Positions 43,371 through 52,484 of a DNA stretch of 64,000 nt are shown piece by piece. The stretch is taken from the NCBI GenBank assembly GCA_029552825.1, contig JAKPDL010000182.1:1-64000 (forward strand), given 5' to 3'. The stretch comes from Bacteroidota bacterium (GTDB lineage: Bacteria; Bacteroidota; Bacteroidia; Bacteroidales; VadinHA17). Within the stretch, counting starts at the first letter, position 1, and each line of letters begins with the position of its first letter. A model generated the notes under the pieces. It was not told where the DNA came from. It ran no database searches and saw only the letters and a program-made list of their open reading frames with translations. A program made the position numbers and the translations under genes.

Positions 43371-44225
43371 ATGAAAAAAGAGTTTGTCATTAAACCCATG
43401 TCGGGTTACATCGCTCTGCTGGCAGCATTATTGTTTCTGGGCGGGGCAATTGCCGGATTTATTTATGAATTAATCTGGCCTGGAATTGTTCTTACGGTAC
43501 TTTTTATTTTTACCGTGATTGGGTTAACAATAGTTTACCCGAATGAATCATGTGTTACAGTTCTGTTTGGGGCATATCGGGGCACTATAAAGGAGAATGG
43601 ATTTTTCTGGGTTAATCCTTTTTATCTCAGGCGCAAGATTTCATTGCGTGCAAGGAATTTTGACAGTGAGCCCATCAAGGTAAACGATAAAATCGGAAAT
43701 CCCATTAAAATAGGGCTGGTTCTGGTATGGAAAGTGGAGGATACCTATAAGGCGGCATTTGAAGTTGATGATTATCAGCATTTTGTGCTGGTACAAAGTG
43801 ATGCTGCACTTCGTAAACTTGCGGGATTGTATCCTTATGATAATTTTGAAGATCATGAAGCTACCCTTGCACTTCGTAGCGGAGGCGAAGAGATTAACAA
43901 CGAGCTTGAGCGGGAAATTAGCGAAAGGCTTGCGATAGCAGGAATAAATGTGATTGAAGCAAGAATCAATTACATTGCCTATGCAGAGGAAATTGCCAAT
44001 GCAATGCTCCGGAGGCAACAGGCAACTGCTGTTGTTTCAGCAAGGTACAAAATTGTTGAAGGAGCTGTATCGATGGTTCAGATGGCTCTCGAACAACTGT
44101 CCGACAAAAAAATTGTTGAGCTCGATGAAGAGAAAAAAGCTGCGATGGTCAGTAATCTGATGGTGGTACTTTGTGCCGACAGGGATGCCACCCCTGTAGT
44201 CAATACAGGAACATTGTATACCTGA
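43371..44225 (+). CDS. SPFH (stomatin/prohibitin) domain membrane protein
   Basis: 284 residues. Two membrane segments near 12-33 and 36-55, then an SPFH domain (VYPNESCVTVLFGAYRGTIKENGFFWVNPF, IKVNDKIGNPIKIGLVLVWKVED), followed by a helical segment (AEEIANAMLRRQQATAVVSARYKIVEGAVSMV) expected to oligomerise. Such proteins form membrane scaffolds or microdomains and often partner a protease; none adjoins. The next gene, 3 bases on, is an Arc-type DNA-binding protein. I recall this pair as recurrent in bacteria. Confidence 0.9.
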   Translation: MKKEFVIKPMSGYIALLAALLFLGGAIAGFIYELIWPGIVLTVLFIFTVIGLTIVYPNESCVTVLFGAYRGTIKENGFFWVNPFYLRRKISLRARNFDSEPIKVNDKIGNPIKIGLVLVWKVEDTYKAAFEVDDYQHFVLVQSDAALRKLAGLYPYDNFEDHEATLALRSGGEEINNELEREISERLAIAGINVIEARINYIAYAEEIANAMLRRQQATAVVSARYKIVEGAVSMVQMALEQLSDKKIVELDEEKKAAMVSNLMVVLCADRDATPVVNTGTLYT

Positions 44226-44228
44226 TTT

Positions 44229-44423
44229 ATGGTGAAAAAGAAGGCATTTATACTCAGGATTGATCCTGAAAAACTGGAAGCGCTCGAAAAATGGGCTGCT
44301 GATGAATTCCGTAGTACAAACGGACAGATAGAATATATTATCGACCAGGCACTTCGTAAAGCTGGACGATTGAAATCGAAACCAGTTAGTGAAACAGAAA
44401 AAGATAACAAAGCAAGCAGTTAA
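44229..44423 (+). CDS. Arc-family ribbon-helix-helix DNA-binding protein
   Basis: 64 residues. A beta strand (KKAFILRI) and two helices (EKLEALEKWAADEFRST, NGQIEYIIDQALRKAG) give the ribbon-helix-helix fold, with a charged C-terminal tail. It acts as a dimer on DNA. It directly follows the SPFH gene and is the natural candidate to bind the TGATATCA boxes in front of the operon. Confidence 0.87.
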   Translation: MVKKKAFILRIDPEKLEALEKWAADEFRSTNGQIEYIIDQALRKAGRLKSKPVSETEKDNKASS

Positions 44424-44442
44424 TTTCTTTAAAGCTTTCCTG

Positions 44443-45147
44443 TTACTGGTTCAGGAAATAAATGGAATGGCAGGCAGCAATGCCTGCCGTTTCAGTTCTT
44501 AATCGACTTGGGCCAAGATGGACAGATCTGAATCCCATCTTCTCTGCAGCCCTTATTTCATCATCAGTAAAATCTCCTTCAGGACCAATAAGAAAAAGTA
44601 CGTCTTCTCCTTTCTTATATATTCCGGATACATGCTCTCTTGTGAAATTGGCCGAACAATGTGCTATAAGCTTTATACCATTAAAATCAGCAGAAATAAA
44701 ACTGTTAAAATCAATCGACTCATTCAGGTTCGTCAGATATGTTTTCAGCGATTGCTTCATCGCCGAAATTATTATTTTCTTTATTCTTTCTGGTTTTATG
44801 TTCTTCTTTTCGGTGTTTTTGCATATAACAGGTGTGATTTCATCCACACCAATCTCAACGCATTTTTCAACCAGCCAGTCAAACCTTTCAGGATTTTTCA
44901 GTGGAGATACAGCCAGATGCAGTCTGTAAGGTCTTGGCTGAAAATCTTTTATGACTTTTGTTATTCTGACAGTACACGCCTCAGGGTCTGGCTCTGAAAT
45001 AACTCCCTGATAAAGGTTTCCTGTACCGTCAATGAGTTTTACAGGATCGTTTTTTTTCAGACGCAGAACTTTCACACAATGCCTGGATTCTGTAACGTCG
45101 AGAATACACTTTTCGCCTTTGATGCCTGAAGCGTAAAAAATATGCAT
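44443..45147 (-). CDS. rsmE: 16S rRNA (uracil(1498)-N3)-methyltransferase RsmE
   Basis: 234 residues from the ATG at 45147 (MHIFYASGI, the usual RsmE start); a GTG at 45171, overlapping the previous stop, would add eight residues. The N-terminal PUA-like domain has HCVKVLRLKKNDPVKLIDGTG; the SPOUT knot carries FLIGPEGDFTDDEI, LGPSRLRTETA. It methylates U1498 in the 30S decoding region. It follows the 1494-codon gene with a gap of 20 bases or a 4-base overlap, depending on the start. Confidence 0.93.
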   Translation of the reverse strand: MHIFYASGIKGEKCILDVTESRHCVKVLRLKKNDPVKLIDGTGNLYQGVISEPDPEACTVRITKVIKDFQPRPYRLHLAVSPLKNPERFDWLVEKCVEIGVDEITPVICKNTEKKNIKPERIKKIIISAMKQSLKTYLTNLNESIDFNSFISADFNGIKLIAHCSANFTREHVSGIYKKGEDVLFLIGPEGDFTDDEIRAAEKMGFRSVHLGPSRLRTETAGIAACHSIYFLNQ

Positions 45148-45167
45148 TCCTGAAAGAATTATTATGT

Positions 45168-48100
45168 TCACTTTTGTTCTTGTTCTTCAGCCTGATCCGA
45201 AGTCATACGCTGCAAAAATCTCGGCAGCCTGTCTTCAACGGCTATCATGTATGTGTATGGCACCCGGGTTGAGGATTCAGGATGCGTACGAACTTTCTCC
45301 TTAAGGGTAGAGATAAGAGTATTATATTCAAGATTGCTTGACTGTGTCATCAGAACACCTCTGAAGTATGAGAAGTAGTACCAGGTTGAATTATCTGCTT
45401 TAAGATATATATCGAGCATATCACCAGATCTTCTCCTCTGTATTTCAATAAATCCGTCGACGTAAACATTCACAGCATTTGAGCCTATCAGTCCAATTCC
45501 AATTTTACCCTTTGAACGGAATGAGGAAGTTGGTTCGTTCCAGTAGAGTTTCACATCGTTCAGCAGCAGCTCATATGGGTATTCCCTCGGCAAGTTTCTG
45601 GTTGTTCCGAACAGACCTATTTCTTCATTTATTCTTGTTGCTACAGATTCTCCTAAAAGGTCTTTCATGGCTTTTTTGTAGAATTCTGTATTAAGATTGA
45701 CCGGTGCCAGTGCTGGTACCCTCCTTATCTCATTGCTCATCATTTCGAGTGCTTGCGGGGAGAAATAGAAATCGAGAGCAATAACGGCTTCAAAGTTCAC
45801 TTTGCCCGAATCGATATTGTGAATTACCTTGCCTGCGGCAGCCATTTTCAGGTGGTCATAATTTGCGCCGAAATTAAGCTGACCCTCACCCGAGAGAATA
45901 CAATAATTTTTATCAAGAGTGATCATGTTCCCAGGCAGTGAAAGGTCGGCAAGTTTTTCCATTGATGCAATTCTATATACTCCTTTTTCCTTCTCATACC
46001 ACAATGCGCCCTGTGCGTTGACTATCTGGGCGTCGCTCCAGCTTTTCCTCTCAGAAAGAAATGCCGGATAAATATGGGCGGAATCCGTTGATATGAATGA
46101 GCCCGAATATACTGGATTGTCATTAATATCCCTTACCTTTTCGGCTATAGGGATAATAACCATTTTCGGGTTTATGCTGGATTTAAATTTTACGTTATAG
46201 CTTTTGAAACTGCAGTTATGAACAATTCCGGCAGCCCCGGTAAATGTTAGGTAATCGTCCTGCGCCGAGAGCATTACATCGCCTGTAAAGGTAAATGCAG
46301 GGCTGAGCATAAAATTCTGAGTAACAGGAATGTATCCTGTTGCTGATGTAATACCTTTATCGGATGTTATTTTCGGGAAGTTAATCTGCTGGATATTGCC
46401 GCTTTCATCAACATAGTTATAAGTTGCACTCCCTGAGTAGCTGCGAGTATTTTCAATGACTATGTTTCCTGAATGAAGCAAATGCTTGTTATTGACTGCA
46501 ATAACAGCATTCTGAAGAGGTTGAATCCTTGCTCCCCTTTCAATTGTTATTCTGCCTTTATCGGGCTGAATAAGAGCATCTGCGATGTGTATGTAATTAA
46601 TGTTTTCAGCAATAACAACTTCCTGATTAAGATCATATCTTCCTTTCCATGATGTGAATGCGATAGTGTCTTTTATAATATTGGTTGCAAAGAAGGTGGG
46701 TTTGTCAAGCTTATTAAAGTCGAGTTTCAGCAGTTCTTCCGGTGACATAAGTGGTGTTTCAGCTTTACCCCTCTGTTCCATGTTAAGAATCCTGTTTTTC
46801 ATATCGTACTGAAAATCTGTCATTGTACAGATATATTGTATTTCGGGGAACTTTACCAGGGATGTGCCTGTATTAAGGCTGAATTTCGACTGGTACGAAT
46901 TGAAGTCGATAGTTACATTGACATTTTCAGCAAGAAACCCGATGGCCTCACCCCGGGTTGATTTTAGGTTATAGTCAGCTGTATCGCTTTGAATTATGTT
47001 TTCTGCAAAGTTGAATTTGTTTGAAATAATTCTGGAGTCTGTAATGTCAATTATTCCCGAACCCGATAATCTTTCCGGGGTCAGAATAATTTTTCCGTCA
47101 AGTTGTGTGCCATTGCCAAACATATCAAACTTTTTCCCGGGAGCATTGCTTGCAATCCATTCATCAGTTGAGGTTAACCATTTAACCGATACATCGTTGG
47201 ATGAGAGCACCGGAAAACGACCGCTTCCGTCAGGTGATATTGTAAACGAACGGGCAAAGGTTATCATTGAGTCGGGAAAGAACCTGAATTCATCCGATTC
47301 TGTTTCAGAAGTAATCCTTCTTAGTTTACCGCTGCCAGTCAGACCTTTGTTGCTCATTGAGATCATATTGTATAATCTGCCCTTGCCATCATATACTTCA
47401 ATTCCATCAGAGGGAATATTCATTGTAAATCCAAGAGAGTTGTCTTCCTGAATTATCAGGTATTGTTTCGTTGGTTTTATAATGTTTCCCGCGTGGAATT
47501 CTCCAGGGAGATTCATCATTTCATTTGTGTAATGATCTATGTTATCGTAGGTGAATGGCTCAATCCTGAAATAAAAGTCCTGTTGTTTGTAAATTCCTTC
47601 AAGCCCTGGTATTTTATCATAGAAAATATATGAATAGGTGGTCGCATTGATAATAGGATACTGTTTAAGGCTTCTCAATCCTGATTTGTTTTTCGGGTCA
47701 TCTATATATAATTCAGCTGTTGTAAGCTGTATCAGGTTCTCGACATCCTTAATCAGTGGTCTTCCCATTGCATCTCTTTCCCCGGTTTCAACAGCTATTC
47801 TTATTGAATCAATTTTGTGAAGGTTGATTTTAAAAGTGTCATAATCGAATACAAAATTGTGTCCGAAAATTGTAAAAAGCCCTGCTTCAACAACTCCGTC
47901 GAATGAAATTTTCCTGTTTTTCCCTATTTCAATTCTCTGGTTGTACGGATAGAGAGATACCATTTGTGAATCGCTCAGAAAAATATTTCTTACCCCGTTT
48001 ACTGTCAGACGGAAGCTATTAAGGTCGAGAAATGCATTTTCTACCGGAGCGTTTGTTTCGCTCATAAAAGAAATCACATCATAATCTTTCTTCTTTGCAT

Positions 48101-49652
48101 ATGCATTTATGAAGTCATCCACTTTGCTTTTTATAGTCACTTCATTATTAACCCTGTCGTAGAAAAGAAAGCCCCTGTTGGTAAGGTCGATGCACAGGCC
48201 GGTTACGGCTTCCTCAGGTTTCTTCATCCATTTTGCAAATTCTTTTACAGGAAACGTGTTTGAATAAAACCAATCGGCAAACTGCCTCAGGCGGTAAAGT
48301 GGATGATATTCGTCAATGCCAGCAAGTCGTTCGAAATATGTTGAATTGAAAAATGAAGCTGACTCGAATCTTGCCTGGCCAAGTGAAGCTCCCCTTGAGC
48401 GGGAAAGAATTACTGTCGATTGGTTCATGTTCCAGATAAGGTTTTCGAAATATATATCGAAACCATGAAAGGAATCAAACCAGGGACTTTTTGCTATTGG
48501 GTTGTTACTTCTGAAAAGGTTTATTTCACGGTTTTCAGCATTATATGAAAAGCCTATGCTTGAATGGTGAATGGAATCATTCCCCAGATAAAAAGTAGCA
48601 GATGATTCCTGAGTGTTTATTCCTCCGCGTGTAATGAGACAAGTGTTGGCAGCAACCTTCAGGTAAAGGGTGTCATTTCTGAAAATTGTAATGCGTGCAG
48701 GAGTGAAAACATCACCCATGCCTATTACTGTAGAACCTTCAAGCCTTATACCCCCTTCATAATTTACATCTTTGAAAATATTTTTTATTGCAAAGGTTTT
48801 GGTGTATGTTTCAAACCTGGGATACCTGATGTTTTCACGATTACCCGAAAGTGAAACCTGGTCGGTAAGTTTTCCGTATTCGGGTTTTTCAAAGAAAGTT
48901 TTATAGGTAAATAGTGCAGAATCAACCTCATATGCAGCCCTCTGAAGATTAATAGAATAATTCCTGATTTCTGCAAATGCTTCATTTCGGGGATAACCTG
49001 CCTTTTCAAAATAAACCGTACCAATAACACCCCTGAACATGGTATTTTCAGGAAAATATTTTCCGGTTACGTCGTATATCTCTATACTATCTTTCTGGGA
49101 ATAGGCCGTTAGAGTTACATTTTGAGCATTTATAAAGAATGAAGTATCGTATTCAAATGTTGTATTCTGTCCTTTTATCTTCCATTTTACCGTTGCTGAT
49201 TCGAAAACAATACCTGATGTTACGAACGAGCTGGTATTTCTCAGGTGTCTGTCTATATTGTCGTTGTTGATGGCTGGTTTGTGTATCATGGCTCCAAGTC
49301 CAGTAAGCCAGGTGAGAAAATAGCCTTTGTTGCCTTTATATTGAGAGAGGTCGAGAAGTGTTTTCAGAAAGTCGATGAAATGAGGAACAGGCCTGAAGTT
49401 TCTGGCAGCCAGCAATGAGCTGATGCCCATAATATTTTCAGCAATATCTGAGGAAAAATATGCGCTGTCCCAGCTGGACGTAAATTTACTCAGAATGGCA
49501 CTCTGGTCTGGTGTGAGGTTCGGGCCCATATATGCAGCCAGTTCTGCGGAGAATTTTTCCCGTTCCCCTGAGAAAACCTTTCTGCCCTGCGTAAAAGCAC
49601 TACCTGAGGCAAAGATGAGTGCCAGACACGTAATAATCAGCTTTTTCAGCAT
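45168..49652 (-). CDS. Giant secreted protein of unknown function, 1494 residues
   Basis: It begins with a signal peptide (MLKKLIITCLALIFASGSAFTQG). Residues 30-130 are helical, and the rest alternates short beta strands with D/N-rich turns across many blocks of about 40-60 residues, resembling OstA/LptD- or AsmA-like layered beta structure without a recognisable named domain. Phrases such as KIDSIRIAVETGERDAMG, FSLNTGTSLVKFP and GKIGIGLIGSNAVNVYVDGFIEI recur in style. No catalytic motif, lipobox or T9SS C-terminal domain is clear. The C-terminus (EEQEQK) is charged. It is co-oriented with rsmE. Similar very long proteins occur as hypothetical proteins in Bacteroidota, probably exported to the periplasm or outer membrane. 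Confidence 0.85.
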   Translation of the reverse strand: MLKKLIITCLALIFASGSAFTQGRKVFSGEREKFSAELAAYMGPNLTPDQSAILSKFTSSWDSAYFSSDIAENIMGISSLLAARNFRPVPHFIDFLKTLLDLSQYKGNKGYFLTWLTGLGAMIHKPAINNDNIDRHLRNTSSFVTSGIVFESATVKWKIKGQNTTFEYDTSFFINAQNVTLTAYSQKDSIEIYDVTGKYFPENTMFRGVIGTVYFEKAGYPRNEAFAEIRNYSINLQRAAYEVDSALFTYKTFFEKPEYGKLTDQVSLSGNRENIRYPRFETYTKTFAIKNIFKDVNYEGGIRLEGSTVIGMGDVFTPARITIFRNDTLYLKVAANTCLITRGGINTQESSATFYLGNDSIHHSSIGFSYNAENREINLFRSNNPIAKSPWFDSFHGFDIYFENLIWNMNQSTVILSRSRGASLGQARFESASFFNSTYFERLAGIDEYHPLYRLRQFADWFYSNTFPVKEFAKWMKKPEEAVTGLCIDLTNRGFLFYDRVNNEVTIKSKVDDFINAYAKKKDYDVISFMSETNAPVENAFLDLNSFRLTVNGVRNIFLSDSQMVSLYPYNQRIEIGKNRKISFDGVVEAGLFTIFGHNFVFDYDTFKINLHKIDSIRIAVETGERDAMGRPLIKDVENLIQLTTAELYIDDPKNKSGLRSLKQYPIINATTYSYIFYDKIPGLEGIYKQQDFYFRIEPFTYDNIDHYTNEMMNLPGEFHAGNIIKPTKQYLIIQEDNSLGFTMNIPSDGIEVYDGKGRLYNMISMSNKGLTGSGKLRRITSETESDEFRFFPDSMITFARSFTISPDGSGRFPVLSSNDVSVKWLTSTDEWIASNAPGKKFDMFGNGTQLDGKIILTPERLSGSGIIDITDSRIISNKFNFAENIIQSDTADYNLKSTRGEAIGFLAENVNVTIDFNSYQSKFSLNTGTSLVKFPEIQYICTMTDFQYDMKNRILNMEQRGKAETPLMSPEELLKLDFNKLDKPTFFATNIIKDTIAFTSWKGRYDLNQEVVIAENINYIHIADALIQPDKGRITIERGARIQPLQNAVIAVNNKHLLHSGNIVIENTRSYSGSATYNYVDESGNIQQINFPKITSDKGITSATGYIPVTQNFMLSPAFTFTGDVMLSAQDDYLTFTGAAGIVHNCSFKSYNVKFKSSINPKMVIIPIAEKVRDINDNPVYSGSFISTDSAHIYPAFLSERKSWSDAQIVNAQGALWYEKEKGVYRIASMEKLADLSLPGNMITLDKNYCILSGEGQLNFGANYDHLKMAAAGKVIHNIDSGKVNFEAVIALDFYFSPQALEMMSNEIRRVPALAPVNLNTEFYKKAMKDLLGESVATRINEEIGLFGTTRNLPREYPYELLLNDVKLYWNEPTSSFRSKGKIGIGLIGSNAVNVYVDGFIEIQRRRSGDMLDIYLKADNSTWYYFSYFRGVLMTQSSNLEYNTLISTLKEKVRTHPESSTRVPYTYMIAVEDRLPRFLQRMTSDQAEEQEQK

Positions 49653-49757
49653 CGTGCAATCAGAAAATTTTACTTCAGAAACAATAAAGTTGATAAAATT
49701 TTTTTAAAAACGGTTATTTGTTTAAGCTTATTTTGGATTTCAATTAGAAGCTGGACC

Positions 49758-49792
49758 AAAAAAAGCGAAAGGGGCTGTGTACAGCCCCCTTT
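49758..49792 (-). terminator. Terminator of tpiA (minus strand)
   Basis: On the minus strand a GC-rich hairpin (AAAGGGG-CTGT with ACAG-CCCC-TTT, one bulge) is followed by CGC and seven T residues (49764-49758). It ends the tmk-BT_3928-tpiA transcript ahead of the 1494-residue gene. Confidence 0.8.
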
Positions 49793-49808
49793 ATAGTTGA
49801 TAATCTCC

Positions 49809-50567
49809 TTATTTTACTGCTTCCACAATAGCGCAAAATTCTTCTTTTTTCAGTGAAGCGCCTCCAATCAACCCTCCGTCAACATCGGGCATTGAGAATA
49901 GCTCAGCAGCATTTGATGCCTTACAGCTGCCACCGTACAGGATGGTTGTGTTTTCACTGATACCTTTACCATATTTTTCTGCAATCAGTTTACGGATAAA
50001 CGACTGCATTTCCTGAGCCTGTTCAGGCGTTGCGTTCAGGCCTGTTCCTATTGCCCAGACAGGTTCATAGGCAATTACAACATTTTTAAATTCATCTTCA
50101 GTCAGATTAAAAAGGCCTTCGGTAAGTTGCTCTTTTACAACATCAAAGTGAATGCCCTGTTCTCTTTCTTTCAGAATTTCACCGCAGCAGTAAATAACTT
50201 TAAGTCCGGTTGAAAGAGCCATCCTCACTTTTTTGTTAAGCATTTTATTATCCTCTTTAAACAATGTTCTTCTTTCCGAATGGCCAATAATTACATATTC
50301 TGCACCAGTGCTTTTTATCATACTGCATGAAATTTCCCCGGTAAACGCACCAGAAGGTTCTGAATAGCAGTTTTGTGCACCAAACTTAATATTACTGTCT
50401 TTCAGAACATCTTTCATCACGGAAAGATGAATAAATGGAGTGCAGAGTACAATTTCTGCTTTCGGAGTTTTTCCGGCGAAATATTCTTTTACTCCTTTTG
50501 CAAGTTCAATGCCTGAACTTAGATCCATGTTCATTTTCCAGTTTCCTGCAACAATTTTCTTTCTCAT
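49809..50567 (-). CDS. tpiA: Triosephosphate isomerase
   Basis: 252 residues. Substrate Lys in GNWKMN (10-15), catalytic His in IIGHSERR, catalytic Glu in AYEPVWAIGTG, and phosphate-binding YGGSCKASN and DGGLIGGASL. It interconverts dihydroxyacetone phosphate and glyceraldehyde 3-phosphate. Last gene of its operon. Confidence 0.97.
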   Translation of the reverse strand: MRKKIVAGNWKMNMDLSSGIELAKGVKEYFAGKTPKAEIVLCTPFIHLSVMKDVLKDSNIKFGAQNCYSEPSGAFTGEISCSMIKSTGAEYVIIGHSERRTLFKEDNKMLNKKVRMALSTGLKVIYCCGEILKEREQGIHFDVVKEQLTEGLFNLTEDEFKNVVIAYEPVWAIGTGLNATPEQAQEMQSFIRKLIAEKYGKGISENTTILYGGSCKASNAAELFSMPDVDGGLIGGASLKKEEFCAIVEAVK

Positions 50568-50591
50568 AATTATTAAATAGTTTAGATTCAG

Positions 50592-51698
50592 TTAATTATT
50601 TGTTTTGATAAGATTTTCAATATCTTCCGGAAGGTTTGCCCACGACCATTTTCCTGTTATTGTCCCGTTACGCAGCATTATATAACCCGGATTGGAACGG
50701 ACCATTGTTTTAAGAGTTATTTCGTCCACAAGGCAAAACTGAAGGTTGCTATCGTAATCTTTTATCTTATCGGATGAAGAAGCAGTAAGAATATAGAAAT
50801 CAATACCATAGGTCATGCATTTGTGGCCGGTCTGAAAACCTTTATTCAGTCTCTCAGGTTTTGCCTTTTCGAGTTTCGGGGAGATCATTAAAAGCGTGAA
50901 GTTGCTGTTGTTCAACACCATATCTGTAATATCCCTGTTGTCTGCAGTCACTAACGAGAAACCATGTATTGGAGGTTCGTAACCTTTCTTAACCAGAACA
51001 GATTTCTGGTCAATAAATTTCCAGGTTGTATCGTCAGCAGGAAAATTATCGAGGGTAAATTCTTTTCTGATCCCGTTTTTTTCATATATGAAAGTGGTTT
51101 TGTAAACCGGGGCAGGAGCACCTTCAGGTATCTCCATAAGCTCTTTAATGTTGTTTCCTTTTTTATAAGGCAGGAAGTCTATAATCGGGAGGTATTTAAG
51201 GTTATAACCTGTGAAACCCATAAAGATGATTGATACAGAGAATATGACAAGCCAACCCGGTAGACTTCTAATGTATTCAAGTGGTTTGTTTTTATCGAAA
51301 ATTAAAATAATCACTAATGTCATCAGCACAACATTTTTCCAGAAAGTCTGCCAGTTTGTTAATTTTATGGCGTCGCCGAAACAACCACAGTCCGACACGG
51401 GATTGGTTATAGCAAGTATTAATGTGAGAGGTGTAAAAATTGACATTAGTACTGTAGCACCCATCACACCTGCTTTATATTTTATACCTGTCAGCAGTGA
51501 GAAGCCTGTAATAAATTCTGCCAGACAGAGCAGAAAAGCTAGAGGCAGGCACAAAGGCTGCATGAAATCAAGTCCGAAAGCTGTGAAATAATCAGAGAAT
51601 TTGTATGTTGAACCCAGAGGGTCAATTGCTTTAACTGTTCCTGAGAAAACGAAAACTGCACCTGTAATGATTCTAGAAATTACTCTCAAAATTTTCAT
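50592..51698 (-). CDS. BT_3928 family DoxX/MauE-like membrane protein
   Basis: 368 residues. Four membrane helices (about 10-30, 45-65, 72-95, 115-140) form a DoxX/MauE-like domain with a CGCFGD motif near 105; residues 140-165 hold a fifth helix, and the C-terminal half (about 190-368) is soluble with features of a thioredoxin-like fold. The family name comes from Bacteroides. A link with redox chemistry in the envelope is plausible (MauE acts with disulfide formation), but its role is not known. It starts 1 base after the tmk stop and precedes tpiA. Confidence 0.82.
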   Translation of the reverse strand: MKILRVISRIITGAVFVFSGTVKAIDPLGSTYKFSDYFTAFGLDFMQPLCLPLAFLLCLAEFITGFSLLTGIKYKAGVMGATVLMSIFTPLTLILAITNPVSDCGCFGDAIKLTNWQTFWKNVVLMTLVIILIFDKNKPLEYIRSLPGWLVIFSVSIIFMGFTGYNLKYLPIIDFLPYKKGNNIKELMEIPEGAPAPVYKTTFIYEKNGIRKEFTLDNFPADDTTWKFIDQKSVLVKKGYEPPIHGFSLVTADNRDITDMVLNNSNFTLLMISPKLEKAKPERLNKGFQTGHKCMTYGIDFYILTASSSDKIKDYDSNLQFCLVDEITLKTMVRSNPGYIMLRNGTITGKWSWANLPEDIENLIKTNN

Positions 51699-51699
51699 A

Positions 51700-52386
51700 T
51701 CAGGTCAGGTTTTTTTGTTCAAGGATGTTGATGATTATCCTGAAAATTATATCAGGTGGTAGAATTTTTCCTTCAGTGTCGCTGCAGTTTACAACTTCAA
51801 CCAGGGGATCTGTTTCAGCCACTTTCAGGTACATCTCACGCACCCTCATCTGGTATGCAAGACTGCTTTCATGAATGTCGTTTTTACCGTTGAGGTATTT
51901 TCTGTCGTCTCCTTTTCTTCTGGTTGACAGCTTACTTTCGACGAAGTTGAAAGGCACATCAAGGAAGAGATTTATATCGGGACGCGGGATTTTGAAATAT
52001 TCAAATTCAAGTTCAAAAATCCATTTTTTAAGTTCTTCCTGTTTTTTTTCATCATTTAGTTTGGCGCACTGGTAGGCTATATTAGAATATGTATAACGGT
52101 CGAGGAGTACAACTTTCCCTTCATTAAGCCAGGATTTAATCATCCCGGCTGCATCTTTTCTGTCGCCAGCATATAGCATAGCAACCAGATACGGGTCTAC
52201 TTCGTTGAGTGAACCAAACTCACCTCTTAGAAACCTTGCTATCAGTTCACCGAACCATGGTCTATCTGTTCGTGGAAAGTGCAGAAACTCGCATTTTTTG
52301 TTTCGGGCTTCATAGAAATTTTTCAGAAGTTTAATCTGGGTCGATTTCCCTGAGCCGTCGAGACCTTCTATAACAATTAGTTTCAT
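51700..52386 (-). CDS. tmk: Thymidylate kinase family protein
   Basis: 228 residues from the ATG at 52386; an upstream ATG at 52455 would add 23 residues before the P-loop and is unlikely. The P-loop is EGLDGSGKST (5-14), DR motif is LLDRYTYSN, and a LID-like segment KLSTRRKGDDRKYLNGKNDIHE follows. Phosphorylates dTMP. The sequence is somewhat diverged from E. coli Tmk; a second thymidylate-kinase-like gene elsewhere is possible. Divergent from folP. Confidence 0.85.
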   Translation of the reverse strand: MKLIVIEGLDGSGKSTQIKLLKNFYEARNKKCEFLHFPRTDRPWFGELIARFLRGEFGSLNEVDPYLVAMLYAGDRKDAAGMIKSWLNEGKVVLLDRYTYSNIAYQCAKLNDEKKQEELKKWIFELEFEYFKIPRPDINLFLDVPFNFVESKLSTRRKGDDRKYLNGKNDIHESSLAYQMRVREMYLKVAETDPLVEVVNCSDTEGKILPPDIIFRIIINILEQKNLT

Positions 52387-52484
52387 ACGGAATTCTTTAT
52401 GTGCAAATGTAATAACGGAGTGTGAATTCAGAAAGAATATTTGCCACTTATACATGATTATTTTATTTTTGGATTTTAATAATT

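Noticed and set aside
52387-52455. Longer start of the thymidylate kinase gene
   Set aside because: Although it begins with ATG, it would add 23 residues before the P-loop, whereas family members start just before it.
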